The notes under the pieces were generated by a model. The model did not search any database and was not told where the DNA came from. It worked only from the letters and a program-made list of their open reading frames with translations. The position numbers and the translations under genes were made by a program. DNA of 64,000 nt from Harmothoe impar (Eukaryota; Annelida; Polychaeta; Phyllodocida; Polynoidae): contig OX381704.1 of NCBI GenBank assembly GCA_947462335.1, positions 21,840,442 through 21,904,441 on the forward strand, in the 5' to 3' direction. Below are positions 32,385 through 45,006 of the stretch, in pieces. Position 1 is the first letter of the stretch; every line of letters begins with the position of its first letter.

Positions 32385-33216
32385 AGTAGGTACACACTAG
32401 AATCTGCTGTAGATCTACAGTAAAATCAACTGAAGCATGGATTTACAGTTTAATCTGCTGTAGATTTACTGTAGATTCTACTGTTTACCTACAACAAACT
32501 ATCACCTACAAAAATGGCAAGCAACTGCTCACAGTGAATCTTGTTGTACACTGAAACTCTGTTGCATAAATTATCATTACCTGCTGGTCGCTACAGATGG
32601 CTTGATGGGTAATGAGAGGTATTTGGCTGAAATGGCACGATCTACTATTGTCACAGACTCGGGAGGACCGTGCATGCAGGGGGAGGGGCTCGGGTCTTTC
32701 CTCCAGAGGAAGGGAACAACGACGACACTTGGAATACGATATTATGTCTGGGTTCCCGGAGGGCTCCCCTGATACATGAGTTATTTACTGTACATTTCCT
32801 GTGGGCGTGTAGGTGACACTCTTGTGATCATTTTTGCATGACAAATGTTGTGAGCAACAGCAGGAACGACAGAGACATGAGCAGTGAATCAGAATGAATA
32901 AAATATGTACGTTAAACCATCGATTAAATCTCCTGACATGTGTTGGAAGTAGCATTTACTGTGTCTATGTGGTTGCTTTCACTTCATGTTTATGATTTAT
33001 GATCTGTGAGATTTCTACATCAACATAATAGTCGCTTTGCAATGTGATAAAGGTGGTGTCATGGCTTTTGCTATATGGAGAGAGGTGTCTGGTATCATAT
33101 TGTCTCCAAATAGTTCATCACATAGTTTATAAAAGGGCATTGTCGATGGTTACACTACAGTGCAGAGAGGAATTTTGAAATAGATGAGCAGGTATAGCGT
33201 CGTTCTCTTTTGAGCT

Positions 33217-33469
33217 TTAATCCCACTTTAAGGACAGCATAGTGCCTTAATGCAGAACTATGAACTTAATGTCACCATGATGCATATACAAATTATACAG
33301 CATTAACGAATAACTCGCCACCTCTGCATAAATGCATCATGCCGGCCCTACAAGATCTACGCTCCTAAAGAGTGGGTGGACTGCACTATAAATATGGCGT
33401 GCTGGTGAGTTACTTTGCGGTGTTGGTTCACCATGAAGACACATATTGCCTCCGTCCCCTAAGGGTTAA
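33217..33469. repeat. Family P repeat with TTAA at both ends
   Basis: TTAATCCCACTTTAAGG at the left and cctccgtcccctaagggttaa at the right. The interior is more diverged but keeps gctggtgagttac and aaatgcatcatgcc. Confidence 0.62.
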
Positions 33470-34815
33470 GTGGAGAAAGGCCTTTAGAATATTCCTTACA
33501 CATAACATCACAGGCCGTCTGTACCCTTCCTTAACAACGGTCGGCTCCGTTAACTGCCTGTTAGACTAATAGGATATAATTGATATCCTCCTGGAGGGGA
33601 CCTGTGCCCTGCCCATATGTATAACGGCACCAAAGGCCACCCTCCAGCCTCCCCCCAGTCTCCTCCAGCCTCCTCCAGCCCTCTGCTGGCTCCTCCAGAC
33701 CCCATAAGTTTCCCCTTGTTGTCAGGGCCTCCTTAAAGTTTCATCAGCATCACAAAGACTCAGGAGGAGGCCCCGGGGAGACATGGCTACAATGGTCCTG
33801 GTTAAAAGTAAAGCAGTTTCCTTTGACGACAAAAGGTTAGAGCAGTAATGCAGCGTTTTGTACAGAACCTAAAGGAGACATTGGGAAAACAGATTGGATA
33901 GGGGAAATAGAGGGATATCATGAATAAATGTGAAAGGGATGTTGCTCCTTGGACATGAAACCTTCAAAGTAGCTAGAATGTGACGGAAATCGAGTCCATG
34001 AGAAAATACATTATAGATAAAGCTTTATAAGATGTTGACTGCCCTGTGCTAGACATGAAAGAAAAAGTTTTCAAGAGATATTCAGAAATAGATTGTGAAA
34101 ATGGTCGAGTCCCTGAGGAATATATAGATATACATTTATACAAGATGCCGAGGCCTTTGGGCCATATATGAATATCAATGATTTCAAGAGATATTCAGAA
34201 GTACATTTATTGAAGTATGTTTGTGCTTACGATACATATATGGATCTGGGTGCTTATATGCGAGCTGAGGGTAATTCATACTTTTTGGCGATCTTATATA
34301 GTGTCTAAACAGTCATCTCAGAAACCGTAGTTTTAGAAATGATCATAAGAGTTGACATAGTTGAGGAGCGCCCAGTAAACAAAAAACGTTATACCATGAT
34401 ATAATTCAAAACACATGGAAATGTAACTGTGATTAACATTTTATTTCATAAATATAACAATTAAAAGATCAAGTCATAGCTGGTAATAGTCAAGGTTATA
34501 ATGATTGAAGCTCGAAAATCTTATTATTAAAAAGTGATTCTCACATCACTTTAAAAATGCTTAAATTGATGATTCACGATTCTAATATAATTTCTTTCAA
34601 GAATAATCGTCCCACTTTATGAAACAGCGTCCAGTGTTATCGACGTGTGCCCACGGTGCGTGATGGCGACATCCACAACTCACAACCAATCTTCATGTTT
34701 CAAATAGATGACTAGCGATGTCCAAACTGTCAGCATGGTACAAACAGCCAAGAACATGTTATTCAAATTTCGATAAATCACATGAGCAAGTCAATAAACA
34801 GTGGAGGACCTTGTG
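33470..34815. other. Noncoding DNA with a short C/T-rich tandem repeat
   Basis: Repeats of ctcctccagcc fill about 33643-33702. From 33900 to 34250 there are diverged direct repeats containing caagagatattcagaa (near 34072 and 34185). No gene seen. Confidence 0.45.
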
Positions 34816-35022
34816 TTAACCATTTAGGGTTGGATTATGCTTTAACCTTTGTTGGCATGAGATTTGAAAGTGCTATAACTCGCCACTGCTGCATTCATGA
34901 TGTTTTCATATATTGTGTCAACCCTCTAAGGTCGACACTTTCCAGAGGGGGTCCTGATGCATGGATTCATTTAAGCATCTTGACAACAAAGTTAAAGCAC
35001 TATGCTATCATCGAAGGCTTAA
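34816..35022. repeat. Family P repeat with TTAA at both ends
   Basis: Starts TTAACCATTTAGGG and ends gcactatgctatcatcgaaggcttaa. The central gtgtcaaccctctaaggtcg is present. Confidence 0.58.
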
Positions 35023-35905
35023 CGCTTGTCGTGTACATACATACATTTCAAACTGGTAGGCTAGCGAAGGGCCACCCATGGGAGGAAAAATATGCCCACT
35101 CAACGGAAATGTAAATGTGTGACGTATATTGATCAATACTGATGCATCTGCAGTTGAATTGGGAGCATCGTGACAAATTTGTGTCGATGGAATTTTATCC
35201 ACATTCATCAACATCAATGGGATAAAAATCATTACGGCTTGCCGTGGGCCACCAATGACGCCCTGTCATTGTTTGGTGACGGCCCTTCCTTTCATTTCAC
35301 CCCCTCCTCCCAACATTGGATGTGTAACTCACAATCTCTCATAGTTTCCGACTGAAAGCCCTGAGCACTTCTGAATAAAACAGGGACCGATTGAATTTAA
35401 TTGACAAAAATTAAGATCAATGCTCCTCGTTTTTGTCTCTCGCTTTTCAAAAAGCTGATCCAGCGTTCGGCCTCCACCAGACGTGAGATAACTCCCAACG
35501 CCGTGCAACAGATAATGATTGCAACAGCAAATAAATTATTTAATGAGACACACACACGGAAGCATATATATATCCATTTTAACGCTTTTTATCCACAACA
35601 TTGCAAATTTTTTGAGAGAACTCATAATTTATAGAAGGAGACAATTGATGAGAATACTTCAGAAAAAATAAGATTGATGTTTATTTTTAGGTGGTTATTT
35701 TATGGCTGTGCACCATCCGAAGCTTCAATCATTGTTTCTTTGAAGCAATAATTACAAATTGATTGACCTCAAAACAATTTCGCTCTCAAGTGCTCATTAA
35801 CCGCCTGGCTGAGGAAAAACAGACAATGGGAAATGCTGTTTCTTTAAAAAAAAAATCCATTGCAGCTGGTCTGTCTATTACAGCCAAGTTGAGTGGACGC
35901 GAGGA

Positions 35906-35956
35906 CCGGATGTTTCAGGGTCACTGCGCATGTCACATTGTAGACAAAATGGCGGC
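35906..35956 (+). promoter_or_regulatory. Promoter-like cluster: ETS, NRF1-like, YY1-like
   Basis: CCGGATGT (35906-35913), TGCGCATG (35925-35932) and AAAATGGCGGC (35946-35956) lie in a 51 bp run. The ATG in the last motif opens only an eight-codon frame, so it is not a coding start by itself. The motif order resembles a CpG promoter on the plus strand; this is inference. Confidence 0.33.
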
Positions 35957-36759
35957 TGACTTTTCCCAGCAGTAGTCAGACCTCGTATGTATCTGCCGCG
36001 CCTCTACAGACCGCTCGCCCAAATAGACCAGGGATTCTCACCAGATTCGTACTGATAGTTAACAATTCCAATTCAATTTCAATTTGCAAGGTTTTTATTC
36101 TGCAATCACGAAAAATATAAAAGCACATACAATTATATTTGTTTCAATCGAATTACAGGGAAGGTTGATACATACAATGAATGATTAATTACATTTGCAT
36201 TTTTGGCTACAGCACCTCCATTTCGTTATTACTGCATGAGAACATATAAAAAAATCAGTTATGGTGATATTACTTGGGGACAAGGGGAGGGGGAGGGGGA
36301 GGGGGAGGGGGAGGGGGAGAGGGGTTGAGGAATACCATACATATATCATGGTAATATTCATCTGACCCAAAGACATGGAGAGGGTATAATCAACAGGGAT
36401 TTTACAATAAGAAGCAGCATTTTATATTGCATACCCTACTGTTCTATAGACCAAGTGATCAAGATACATATTCATAGGGTAGGACAGTTAACATTCATAC
36501 AATGAGTTGATACTTGAACAAAAATAGAAATAGATATGCGAGTATGATACGACTCAAAAGCCTGCGTTACTTATACAATACAAAGACTTTGTAAGTTTTG
36601 TGAACAAGGCCGGGAACTACCTCGAAAATTATCCGGCGAAGCCCTACGAAATTAACTTCACGTCTAATTACTAATTCTCGGTTTTTCTTTTCACCTTAAA
36701 GTTATGAGAAATCCAAGATGGCGTTCAAGTCTCCACTAGACTGCATTACATCACGGCAA

Positions 36760-36881
36760 AATATCTCAGTGGACACAAAATTCAGTTCAAAGTTGAATCA
36801 ACGTTGAATCAACATTGAATGAACATTGACCACTGTATGTCAATATCGATTTAACGTTCTATGCATGCCCACTGGGATATT
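36760..36881. mobile_element. 122 bp miniature inverted-repeat element with internal TTGAATCAAC tandem units
   Basis: Terminal inverted repeats AATATCYCAGTGGRCA (36760-36775 and 36866-36881) match at 14 of 16 positions. The interior carries three to four head-to-tail units of about 12 bp (gttgaatcaacg, gttgaatcaaca, attgaatgaaca) at about 36791-36830. No coding capacity. Superfamily unassigned. Confidence 0.62.
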
Positions 36882-37702
36882 CCCCTTCAAGATAGCCAAC
36901 ATTCTCTAATTTTACAATTCACAATATTTTGACTGATTTATGTTTACAGTATTATTTCACATACCCCTGTTACCTGTCAATGTACTATACATCCTTTGGC
37001 TAAATATCCAGCCTGCTATCCAGCCTATTGCCCCCTATTTACTCACTGTCATGATATATTTACCTCTTCCAGCAACCTTCATGGTGTGTTGGAATCGACA
37101 GTGATAGAGCAGCAATAAACAAATATTAAATTAAACATCCAATGTCGCTTCATAAACATTTCTCAGGAAGTGTTGTTTAATAGCAGTTTTATTCATTTTT
37201 ATGTGGGAAGATGTGGGTAACATTGTAGTACGGACCACCTCCCCAGAACAAATTGTGGCAGCCTTGATAATTGGAATCATTTTAAAAAGATAGGGCCTCA
37301 ATTACAGACCAAATCAATGACAGCTCAGATCAAATACTAATATTTATATAACCTTAGACAATTGACCTATACCTCTTACTCTAGACTAGAAATGACTATA
37401 AGAGCAGTGCATTGCTGGTGCCCTGTATTAGGAGAGCAGTCCTGACTCTCTACCAGTCTGTCTACTGGAGCTACTGCCAGCACATGTTTACCTTTCTCAT
37501 CTGACATGCATACAAAGTGCCTACAAAGGAGATATTTATGTCGTAAAATGCTGTTTTTAACTTTTACCTATCTTTAGCATGCCACAAATACATTCAATTT
37601 GCTTAGCCTTAGAGTGCAGGAAACTGTAAACGTGCCAATAACATCAATCACACCTTTAATCCCACGTAAGGTATCCTTGGTGGGGAGGTGAGGGGCGGGG
37701 AG

Positions 37703-37891
<189 letters not shown>

Positions 37892-38254
37892 GGATGCTGT
37901 GAAGCCTATGCCTAAGTCCAAGGTAAGTAGAAAACAACTTAAACATAGTTGACACTAAAAGGGTTCCTATCAACAAGTTGACACGATGTTACTTGAGAAT
38001 TTAGGTTTGACTTTTGAGACATCAGTAAGTCTGAATCTGTATCCCACCTAGGAAGGGAAGCTCTAGGCGCCAGAAGACTCAGGCTGGTTATGAAAACAGA
38101 CCCTGAAAACACTTTCCTAATTGGAGATCACGAAGTTAGCTGTCAAAAAATAGAAAACCTGCACCCTTTTAGAGTTGACTTGATATGAGCCAAGGCCAAC
38201 TACAACATGTAAACACCTGGCAGCTGCCTATATAGTGGGAGTGGCACCAATCTG

Positions 38255-38303
38255 CCCCACCCTCCCCCACCCTCCCCCACCCTCCCCCCACCCTGCCCTG
38301 CTC
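38255..38303. repeat. CCACCCTCCCC tandem repeat
   Basis: Four C-rich 11-12 bp units. The corresponding part of the inverted arm (about 40920-41010) is GGTGGG-rich, so the tract predates the duplication or expanded in parallel. Confidence 0.75.
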
Positions 38304-38500
38304 ACCAATCCTCCTATAGAGATGGTGGAGATGTGAGGGTCCTCATCTGTCAGAGGAGGCCCTGATTGCATCTGAGCGGGGTTTATCTCACACAGAATAC
38401 ATTGTGAACATAATGTAGTAGTCATGAACTTCTGGTGTAGAATAGAAGGACGTGTGTGTTTGTGTCTATCTCAGGGAGCACAAGGTCACCATATGGGGAT

Positions 38501-40699
38501 CGATGCTACTCAAGGGCAAGATGTCTCTGAGTCAACATGTCCCAGAGAGTAGAAAGGTTGGCAATGTAGCAAGTAATGAGAGGTGCTAGTGCTGCATTCA
38601 TGAATCATTATAACATAAGGGCATTAAAGTAGTATAGTGCTCTTATAAATTGAATGGGGTTGTGTCTATCCCGGGAAGCACTAGGTCATCATATTGAGGA
38701 TTAGTGCTGCATCTGGATTCGGAACAACACATGAAATGTTACTGCCTTCCTTCCCAAAATGATTACCTAGAATAGTCATAAATATGTTAGACAAACTTTA
38801 TACTAATAGTACGGGGAATTTGATATTGACAGACAGGGCATGATGATTTAGCAATAAATGGCCATTGACACATTGGAGGGTCTATAGCATTAATAATATT
38901 GTTCAACCTTTCTGACATACATCATAAGAAACCTTCCGCTTGGAGCAATGTATTTCAGCTTCAGATATTTTTCCCAAACTATCTGTTGAGACTCTGTCAG
39001 TTTTGGGACGACGTAGCCGAACAAATGTCTATCGTCTCTACTGTGACCTTTCCTACACCCATTATACATACACAGTCGATATGGGAGGGCGGCGGGTCGA
39101 TATGACCAGACATCTGCTGGTCACATGGCCCGCTGGGCACGTACCCACCATTGTTTAACGCAACATAAATCACGGAAATATAAGACATATATATTGCATA
39201 TATATATGAGACAGTGTTTTGCACTGGGATTACCTCTAAGAATAAAGCCCTATGGATTTATGTTGACTCAGGTTACAGAGTGATAACCTGATAAGCCGTG
39301 ATCTAAATGAAAGCAAGCATGCCTCAACACAATGGTAATATGATATGTGGTAAGTGGGCGCCTTACGTATTTGCTCTGCTATTTATTCATGAGACTGCCC
39401 CGGTCCCTACGTAACCGGATTTGCAGGCCATGATGTATGCCCAGTCTATACAGCCAATGGCACACACGGCCGAACCCGGGCCCAGGAGGCTAATTCATAA
39501 AATTTGACGATTATCACTAAAGGAAACAACATTAGAACTTACTGCCAAAGCTGGCCACTTGTTATATGATTATATATGTGCACATCATGCAGAGAGAATA
39601 TATTAATTTCGGTTCCGACATTCTTCTCAGAAATGTTGATTCAGTTGATAATGGATTCATATTTCTACACCATGATTATACATCTAGTATTGAAACTGAG
39701 GGCACTATCACTTTTATAATTCTAGTTTTCAATAATCATAAATTCGACTATCATCGCGCTGAAATTCATAACTCAATACACAAAAAACGAGTTACAAACA
39801 TGTATTAGGATCGTATCCCTCTTTGTTTTTAAACGATCCTTTCTAGGAAAACCTTCAAATTCATGAAATGCTCCCTCCCCAGAACCTTTTGCCACTGCTT
39901 ACCATGTGGAAAGAATAAGTGTATTTTAGTTTTTTCCACGGTGTCATGTATTTGACAAATAGCATGACAGTAAACGTCACAGGTGTGGCCCCGGGTACTT
40001 CATAACTCATGTACACGTTGGACAAATGCGTATAATGATGTCTTGCACAAATTGACAAGTCTACTTGTTTCAACTCTGTTTCTAATAATCAAATGCTTGA
40101 TAATATATATTTGACATGATCGTGACATATTATGCAAAGGATTCCAGAGGACCCTCTGCATGCACGACAGGGGCAGGATATAAAGAAACGGCTGAGCCTC
40201 CAGTTAACAAAAGCCCCACCACTAGGGTGGCACAGGGCCCTTTCCACACCCTCTGCCTGAGTGAGATCTATCGGGACCTACACCTCAGCAGAACAACAAT
40301 CCCCCAGCCTCTCCCACCTCTCGCGGCCTCCCGCGTGTTCTCGTGACAAGCCTGGCCACGGTGGTGCCCTCTATCGACGCGCTCTGATTTCATTTTGGCG
40401 CCATCCCGAGTCCCCGAGGTGATAAATACGCCATCCTGATCCCCACGTCCCTCCCACATACCTCTCCTGGTAGAATGATGCTCACACTCAGACATCCCCT
40501 GAACCCTTCTATGGTGTTTGTGTACTGGAGGGGGAGGGGGTACATAACCATTGAAAGCCAGCATAATGCTGTAATACACCATACCCATGTGTGATCATGA
40601 TGCATGGATGCCGCTGCAGCAAGTAACTTGTATGTGCTGCATGCATGCATTATGCTGACCTGTCTAAACTTTGGGTAGGCATCTTGCCTTTGACTATTA
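38501..40699. other. Spacer between the inverted arms
   Basis: About 2.2 kb, no gene. A third, direct, diverged copy of the arm motif (gtgtctatcccgggaagcac, near 38662) follows the left arm. Partial family P copies lie at about 38578-38662 (gtgctgcattcatgaatcat, gcattaaagtagtatagtgc) and 40550-40672 (gatcatgatgcatggatgc, gctgcatgcatgcattatgc). Confidence 0.5.
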
Positions 40700-42035
40700 C
40701 CAATGCCCAAAATGATGACCTTGTTGCTCCCTGAGATAGACACACACGTCCATCTATTCTACACTGCGTGGGATCTGACTACTGCATTATGTTCACAATG
40801 TATTCTGTGTGAGATAAACCCAGCTCAGACACAATCAGGGCCTCCTCTGACGGATGAGGACCCTCCTCCACCTGACAAGGGGGCTGTCACATCTCCACCG
40901 TCTCCATAGGAGAATTGCTGAGCATGGCAGGGTGGGGTGGGCCGCCAGGTAGGCCGAGTTTGGGTGGGATAGGTTGGGGTGGGAAGCCATGGTGTAGGGG
41001 AGGGGTGGGTGGATAGGCTAGGGAAGGATCAGGTTGTAAATATCTTTTAACAATGCATGGCACCGGCCCACTCATTTTAAGGATGAGTTTAAATGAGGTT
41101 TGAAATTAATTTAATTTGTACCTGGCCTTGGCCCATATCAAGCTAACTTTCCCAATCTCTGATTCCACTTTGGCGTGTCCATCTTCATCCCATCCAATCT
41201 ACCCGAGAACCTGATAAAATGATGCTTTCTCAGGGATTTACCATGACCCCTATAGTCAAGGACACATTTTTTTGTTGTTGCCAGGTAACTTGATGATTTC
41301 TAATCGGGAACACATTTGTTGTTGCCAGACTCCCATCATTATGTTAAAAAGATGTATGCATCAGCTGTACATCTTATCACTTTTTCCCTATATAATCATG
41401 TAATAACAGTACTGCACATTGTGTGTCATAACAAACAGAACAGTCCATTTGAAATAAACATTGGTTTTATCATAGTCTGATTAGATTACATCTAGTGAGA
41501 TTAGAAATGAGTTGTAGTTATCTGGGTGATCATCGTTGAACAATATGATGCACCCTCCTTCAAAAAGAATTGTTTACCCTCCCCTCTCAAGAGGGGACCA
41601 CAGGTTTACACCCAATCCCCCCTCCTTGTTATAAAGGAACAACCACTCCTTTAGATATAGGCTTGACAGGGCCCCATATCTGCTGGTGCCTCAGGCCTCC
41701 TCCTCCAATGCAGTGATTTACTGTTATTGGCACGTTTATGGTTTCTTGCACTCTAAGGCTGGGCTCATTAAGTGTTTTCGTGGCATGCTAGGGAAAGGTA
41801 AAATATAAAAACAGCATTTTATGACATAAATATCTCTTTTGTAGGCATTTTATAGATGTTTCAAATGAAAAAGCCAAGTATGTGCTCAAATAGCTACAGT
41901 AAACAGTCTGGTAAATAGTTAGACAGGACTGACCTTCTGCCACTTGGCACCAGTCATTTCCTGTTCTCTAAGTCTATTCTAGTCTAGACTAAAAGACACA
42001 GCTATCAAAGGTTATATCAAGTTTTTAACCTAAGC
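40700..42035 (-). repeat. Large inverted duplication, right arm
   Basis: Reverse-complement partner of 37320-38500. The insert at about 41190-41700 has no counterpart in the left arm. No exon with conserved frame is seen in either arm. Confidence 0.82.
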
Positions 42036-43149
42036 TGTCTTTGTCTTTCATGTCATTTAAAAGAAAAGAAGCAATTATTTAACAGATTAAAATTGTCCAG
42101 GCGTTCAGATCTTTTTCTGAGCTCCTGTTCTTTTCTTGTCCAGCATGCCAGCCACCCCCAATTCTCCCACGCAAATGAGGAATGGTCGAGAAAAAGTATA
42201 TTTTCTTTAACATTCAGTTGTTCATTTCAGTGCCCGGGATCAGTGCCCATACAAACGTGCCAAACGTGTGGGAAGGAATAAATAAGTCACGAGAGTAAAT
42301 GCAGATGAAGCAATAGATGACCAATATTAACGTAGGACAGAGGCAGATCTAAATAGAATTGATATGAAGTATTCTCTAGATCTATGGTAAAGTTATAGAT
42401 ATAGGACGGCCGGAGGGATTACGTGACGACAGCACCCATAATGCAGTTAGAGAGCTGGATATTTACTACCGGTACTATCTCAAAAGATTGAATATGAAAA
42501 TAGTTGGTATTGTCTCTAATCAAGTCGAAAGTGTTTGTTCACCGCCAGTGTTGGTTACAAATGATCATTGGTTATGGAAAGGACACGGTGTGCACATGGG
42601 GGTATGTGAGACATTAATGCAACCGAAAATCCATAAAACCTTCTATCGTCAACACAGCGACAGGGCCTAGTGGTATACCATGCCCTAAGACATAGATATC
42701 AGCATGTATATAGCCGCATAAATTGGGAACAGCTGGGGAAGAATATAAGAACAAAAATTTACCAGGGAATAAAAATAAAGATAACCACGGAGAACATGTA
42801 AGTTTAGGTTTAGGAAAAAGGTGAGTAAGTATGTAGATAGGTCATGGCACTCAGTGCACAGAGGAGCAGCGGGGTGGACGTAATGGGCCATAATGGGTGG
42901 GAGGGGAGGGGGAGGCTGTAACAAACGATAACGGTAGGGGGGACAGGCAGCAGGAGGACGGTAGGTATGGGGAGCAGCTCTCCCCACGTGCTCACTGGGT
43001 GTGGACAGCCGGCCGGCCACGTGACAACAACAATCTGTATGCTGATTAGTCAGCCAGAAGAGGTGCTGGGGGCTGAGAGGTAGCCCCCCACCAACATGAC
43101 AATCTACCAGGCTAACCATTTGAAGACAACATTATAATTTCATGTTCAG
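42036..43149. other. Noncoding DNA, nothing recognised
   Basis: No gene. A G-rich stretch (gggaggggaggggg) near 42900 gives a Pro-rich opposite-strand frame without domain signature. Confidence 0.45.
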
Positions 43150-43328
43150 TTATCGCAAAAATGCAACAACTCACTAAGCCTGGATTCCTGCATCATGCGA
43201 CCCTGTGGGAATGTATCAAACTCACATTGTCATCAGGGGGAAAGAATGCGAGTTACTCGCCATGCCGTATTCATGCATTATGCCAATTAACGAGAAGTTA
43301 AATCACTACGCGGCCCTCAAAGGGTTAG
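43150..43328. repeat. Family P repeat, left end missing
   Basis: Contains gggaatgtatcaaac and atgcgagttactcgccatgcc, and ends cactacgcggccctcaaagggttag. Confidence 0.58.
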
Positions 43329-43484
43329 TTAAATGTCCAGCCGCTGTATATCTGGAAGCCACGTGCACCTGAGCTAGGTCCCCGGTGAAATACACCTCAG
43401 ATACCTTCGTTATCACTCCGTCCGATTAGGACCTGTTCGTGTTACCTACAACGCTATACTGCAGCAAGTTGTGCTGCTCTTATC

Positions 43485-43713
43485 TAACCCTTTAAGGGCC
43501 GCGTGATGCTCTAATGTGTTCTATCCTTTATTGTCATGCCTGTCATGAATAAAGTCTACCCACCTGGGCTATATTCATGCATCATGTATCATGTATCAAC
43601 ACCGTGCAGTCGTTATGATGCTTAGATGCATCACTGGCTAATTACTCACTAGGGCTGTATTTGTGCATCATGACGATGAATGACATGCATGGAAGCGCTA
43701 TGCAGCCTTGTAC
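43485..43713. repeat. Family P repeat
   Basis: Starts taaccctttaagggccgcgtgatgc. The interior has ctgggctatattcatgcatcatg and atcactggctaattactcac. It stops at gcgctatgcagccttgt without the last bases. It lies only 157 bp from the previous copy. Confidence 0.62.
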
Positions 43714-43814
43714 TGCCTGAGCAGCTCCCAGCACTGAGCAGATCACCAAGGGGTCTCTGTGTGGGTGAGCAGATTTCAGAGGACACCGTGTGCTGTAGGG
43801 ACTGATAGGAGCGA

Positions 43815-44004
43815 TGAGCAGCTCAGGGTATAGGAGAGCAGCTCAGTGTGGGGGAGCAGCTCAGTGTAGGGGAGCAGCTCAGTGTAGGGGAGCAGCTTAG
43901 GGTAGGGGAGCAGCTCAGGGTATAGGGGAGCAGCTCAGTGTGGGGGAGCAGCCCAGGGTAGGGGAGCAGCTCAGGGTATAGGGGAGCAGCTCAGTGTGGG
44001 GGAG
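43815..44004 (+). repeat. Minisatellite, about nine units of gggGAGCAGCTCAGtgta
   Basis: 19-22 bp head-to-tail units alternate between gtgtgggg, gtgtagggg and ggtatagggg variants. GAGCAGCTC also occurs singly just upstream (43729) and in the region upstream of the sulfotransferase gene. Confidence 0.85.
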
Positions 44005-44917
44005 TGGGTACAGACGTGTTCAGCAATGCAGGGTTTTAAATAGGAGCGGTGCTCAGTCAAAGGGGGCTCAGATGGCGACAGGTTTCCTGAAGGTGGGTGG
44101 TGAGTGAGAGATAAGTGCAATCTCAGCAGCTCTTTTCATCTGAGATTTCCATTCCACTATACATAATATGATATCTATATTAAATGGGCGTGTGCATGGG
44201 CTTACATATGCACTAAATCTTCACCCTTCTGTACTCACGAACGTACTAGATCTATGAGAGCCGTCCGTATGTAACATGGAAGTTATCAAATGAGAAAAAA
44301 GGAGCGGAGAAAAAGGAACTAGTTTGGCGATAACGAATGTTTCAGTGTTTCCTCTGAGGACCAGTGAGGACCATCTCACTGAGACCATTTTCCCATCGAA
44401 AGAAGAGACAAAGAGAGAGCACTACCATGACAGAAAAAAACACACCTCATGTAATCATCATTCAATCGGCAGAGTGTCCGTATTCTGCTCCCTCAAGCCG
44501 GCCCTGGAGTCTGGGAACAGACAGAAACGGGCAGATTTCAATTTTGTAATGGTCTCAGAACGCGGTAGTCAATTGTCTTAGAGTGTCCCGGTGGGCGGGG
44601 GTGCACCTCGGCATGCCCCTCTGTGGGCCTACCTCCGATCTATACCCAGCCCGTTAGATGTAATTGGAATGTATGATGGTACACGCCGACTGCAGCGCCC
44701 CCTCTTAACCCCTAGTGGTACTACCAGGTCCTACCTGCGCCCCTCCCCCTGGCGGAGAGCCGACAAAGCTGCAGCGTTAGGGGGCATACCTTACAGACGG
44801 TTACAGGGAGCACATTTACGTGTTTGGAGTTGTTAGTGGTGGGAAGGTATGAATGATAATGTGTAGGAGGAAAGGGGGAAGGGTGTGTGGGCGAAGCGGG
44901 TGAGACATACTAGATAT
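44005..44917. other. Noncoding DNA, nothing recognised
   Basis: No gene or recognised repeat. The short plus-strand frame at 44591-44836 is GC-rich but without identifiable features. Confidence 0.45.
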
Positions 44918-45006
44918 TTACCCTCTAAGGGCTGCATAGTACCTTAATGCAATATGCCAAGATGAACATTACGTATTAAGATACGATATTGTCCGTAAAG
45001 AGTTAA
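44918..45006. repeat. Family P repeat, 89 bp internally deleted copy
   Basis: Left end ttaccctctaagggctgcatagtaccttaatg runs almost straight into right end gatattgtccgtaaagagttaa. Because only the ends remain, it shows well that the two ends are inverted copies. Confidence 0.6.

Larger units (their letters stand above)
31291..33216. other. Noncoding DNA with a small inverted-repeat element
   Basis: No gene. It contains a reverse-strand F2 fragment (32141-32220), the hAT-like element at 32241-32384, and palindromic ctgctgtagat / atctacag sequences at 32403-32490. Confidence 0.45.
35023..37319. other. Noncoding DNA with a promoter-like cluster and one MITE
   Basis: No coding exon is recognised. 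It contains the motif cluster at 35906-35956, seven GGGGGA units at about 36283-36320, and the inverted-repeat element at 36760-36881. Confidence 0.45.
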
